Assembly: GCA_022567815.1 (NCBI GenBank) | Contig: JADFGI010000228.1 | Span: 1-5,388 of the forward strand | Direction of reading: 5' to 3' | Source: Nitrospinota bacterium | GTDB taxonomy: Bacteria; Nitrospinota; Nitrospinia; Nitrospinales; VA-1 | Length of the DNA stretch: 5,388 nucleotides | In this document: one piece after another, positions 3,551 through 5,388 of the stretch | Layout of the letters: every line of letters starts with the position of its first letter | Numbering within the stretch: the stretch's first letter is position 1 | Program-made: the position numbers and the translations under genes | Notes under the pieces: model-generated | The model's database searches: none | What the model was told of the DNA's origin: nothing | The model's input: the letters and a program-made list of their open reading frames with translations, nothing else

Positions 3551-5388
3551 ATGTCAGTAACTAATGAATCCCAACTTCAATCCGTAAAACTTCCGGTCAA
3601 GGGGATGAGTTGCGCCAGTTGTGCCTCCAGGATCGAGAAAAAAGTGGGGGAACTGGAGGGCGTCGAAAAAGCCAGCGTCAACTTCGGAGCCGAGTTGGCT
3701 GTCGTTGATTTTGATGCGGAGAAAATTTCGCTCGGCGATGTTTCCCAGGCGATAGAAAAACTAGGGTTCCAGGTTGTCTGGACCAAAAAGGTGTTTCGGG
3801 TGGGAGGGATGACTTGCGCTTCCTGCGTTTCCCGTGTGGAGGGCAAATTGTCCGGCATGGAGGGAGTGGCGACCGCTCAAGTGAATCTGGCAACAGAAAA
3901 AGCGGTGGTCGAGTTTCTTCCCTCCATCACCGGATTGCAAAATTTTCAATCCGCCTTGAAGGACATCGGCTACACACTGCTCCCGGATGAGCAAGAGGAT
4001 AGCCGGGAAGCAAGTGAAGAGGAACGGCATGATCGAGAAATACGCCTGGTAAAAATTAAATTCATAACAAGCGCTATTTTGGGCGCGTTCATCATGTTGA
4101 GCGGAATGCAGGAGACCCTGCCTGTTCTGCCCAATGCGGGCACGCCTTTTTTTCATTTTTGGTTGTTCGTGCTGGCGACCCCGGTGCAGTTTTGGGCAGG
4201 CTGGCAATTTTACCGGGGCGCTTGGGCAGGATTGAAACACGGCTATGCCGACATGAACACCCTCATCGCGGTGGGAACTTCCTCGGCGTATTTTTTCAGC
4301 GCGTTCGCTACCTTCTTTCCATCGTCGCTGGAGTTTTTGGGGCAGGAGGTCATCGTTTATTACGACACATCGGCGATGATTATTGCCTTGGTGCTGTTGG
4401 GGCGCTGGCTGGAAGCGCGGGCCAAAAGCCGCGCTTCTTCAGCGATCAAAAAACTCATGGGACTGCAACCGAAAACCGCCCGTGTCGAGCGCAATGGGGA
4501 AGAAGTCGAAATCCTGATTACGGAAGTGGTTCCGGGAGATACCGTCATCGTCCGTTCGGGCGAAAAAATCCCGGTCGATGGCCAGATCCTTGAGGGAAAC
4601 GCTGTTGTGGATGAGTCGATGATCACAGGAGAAAGCATTCCCGTTGAAAAAAAATCAGGCGCCGATGTGTTCGGCGCAAGCATTAACAAGACCGGATACT
4701 TTAAATTACGCGCCACTCATCTGGGCAAAGATTCGGTGTTGTCGCAGATCATCAAACTGGTGGAAGAGGCTCAGGGATCCAAAGCCCCGGTCCAAAGGCT
4801 CGCCGACAAGGTCGCGGGGATTTTTGTGCCCATCGTGATCGGCATCGCCCTGCTGGCATTTTTCGTTTGGTGGGGAGTAGGGCAGACGATGATCTCCCTG
4901 CCAACAGCGCCTTTTATTTTCGCGTTGATGATTTTTATTTCCGTGCTCATCATCGCCTGCCCCTGTGCCCTGGGGCTGGCCACGCCGACTGCCATCATGG
5001 TTGGAACCGGTAAAGGAGCTGAAATGGGCATTCTGATCAAAGGCGGAGAAACTCTGGAGCAGGCGCAAAAACTGGACACCGTTATTTTCGATAAAACCGG
5101 AACCCTCACCTGGGGCAAACCGGAAGTGACGGATGTCTTCATTGAAACGGAGATGAAAATTTCCCCGGAGCGATTGTTGGTTCTTTCCGCATCGTTGGAA
5201 AAAGGATCGGAGCATCCTCTGGCCCAGGCGGTCATTCAAGAGGCCAAGCGGCGCGGCCTCAAACTGGTTCCCGTGGCAGATTTTAAAACCCGGCCCGGAT
5301 TCGGCGTGCAGGGGAAAGTGGATGAATTGGAAATTTCCCTGGGCAATTTGAAAATGATGGCAGAGGCCGATGTCGATATTTCCGGGTT
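3551..5388 (+). CDS. copA: P1B-type copper-translocating ATPase, CopA-like (3' end outside window)
   Basis: This is an integral membrane pump that uses ATP to move Cu(I), most likely out of the cytoplasm. 612 codons are visible and the end is missing. In order it has: two heavy-metal-associated domains with GMSCASC (18-24) and GMTCASC (86-92); membrane helices at about 169-187, 202-220, 236-257 and 266-286; the actuator domain with TGES (359-362); helices at about 421-440 and 456-480; the CPC ion-binding motif (C470, P471, C472) in IACPCALGLATPT; and the phosphorylation site DKTGT (D514). SEHPLA (553-558) in the nucleotide-binding domain marks the P1B class. The CPC plus paired CxxC domains point to copper (or silver) rather than zinc/cadmium, but the last two helices needed to confirm this lie beyond the edge. 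The start ATG has GAGATGG seven bases upstream. No chaperone or regulator gene is visible. The frame is intact throughout. Confidence 0.95.
   Translation, partial: MSVTNESQLQSVKLPVKGMSCASCASRIEKKVGELEGVEKASVNFGAELAVVDFDAEKISLGDVSQAIEKLGFQVVWTKKVFRVGGMTCASCVSRVEGKLSGMEGVATAQVNLATEKAVVEFLPSITGLQNFQSALKDIGYTLLPDEQEDSREASEEERHDREIRLVKIKFITSAILGAFIMLSGMQETLPVLPNAGTPFFHFWLFVLATPVQFWAGWQFYRGAWAGLKHGYADMNTLIAVGTSSAYFFSAFATFFPSSLEFLGQEVIVYYDTSAMIIALVLLGRWLEARAKSRASSAIKKLMGLQPKTARVERNGEEVEILITEVVPGDTVIVRSGEKIPVDGQILEGNAVVDESMITGESIPVEKKSGADVFGASINKTGYFKLRATHLGKDSVLSQIIKLVEEAQGSKAPVQRLADKVAGIFVPIVIGIALLAFFVWWGVGQTMISLPTAPFIFALMIFISVLIIACPCALGLATPTAIMVGTGKGAEMGILIKGGETLEQAQKLDTVIFDKTGTLTWGKPEVTDVFIETEMKISPERLLVLSASLEKGSEHPLAQAVIQEAKRRGLKLVPVADFKTRPGFGVQGKVDELEISLGNLKMMAEADVDISG

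Noticed and set aside
3761..5239. Minus-strand open frames of up to 177 codons opposite the copper ATPase
   Set aside because: All are antisense to an unmistakable ATPase frame, with translations of low-complexity, Arg/His/Ser-rich character typical of shadow frames.

Overview
This 5.4 kb window looks like ordinary chromosomal DNA from a Gram-negative-type bacterium. Genes are short, lie on both strands, and are separated by intergenic regions of up to roughly 260 bp. Three observations support this: two proteins carry cleavable N-terminal signal peptides, one recognisable sigma70-type promoter is present (TTGACA-N17-TAGAAT), and the toxin-antitoxin genes belong to bacterial families. The organism cannot be identified from this sequence alone. 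A marine or sediment lineage such as Nitrospinota or a deltaproteobacterial relative would fit an exported FGE-like protein, an exported cyclase and a two-HMA copper ATPase, but this is a guess.

Left part (1-1061): the tail of a reading frame that enters from the left edge (3-221) is followed by a toxin-antitoxin area. A short minus-strand gene (270-437) resembles the C-terminal part of a ParD/CopG-type antitoxin and has no visible toxin partner. Divergent from it, 65 bp away, is a complete brnT-brnA type II toxin-antitoxin operon (503-787 and 744-1061, overlapping by 44 bp). The 65-bp gap contains overlapping promoter-like boxes on both strands and an inverted repeat, TTGTAT-N16-ATACAA, a good candidate operator.

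Middle part (1098-2674): a minus-strand gene encodes an exported formylglycine-generating-enzyme-like protein. Its reading frame is broken near 1192-1200: the family-typical C-terminus ending in GFRC continues in another frame to a stop at 1098. Divergent from it is a small zinc-ribbon protein with two membrane segments, preceded by the strongest promoter in the window. A 15-base palindrome lies in the gap between this gene and the next, which converge.

Right part (2675-5388): an exported metal-dependent cyclase/kynurenine-formamidase-like hydrolase (minus strand) is divergent from a P1B-type copper-transporting ATPase. The ATPase has two heavy-metal-binding domains, a CPC motif and the DKTGT phosphorylation site, and runs off the right edge after 612 codons. 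The 93-bp gap between them contains a perfect 10-bp palindrome and a direct repeat that may be regulatory.

I see no RNA gene, insertion sequence or CRISPR array, and no clear new multi-gene system. The points most worth checking are the FGE frameshift, the orphan antitoxin next to brnTA with its shared promoter, and the possible regulatory link between the exported cyclase and the copper pump.
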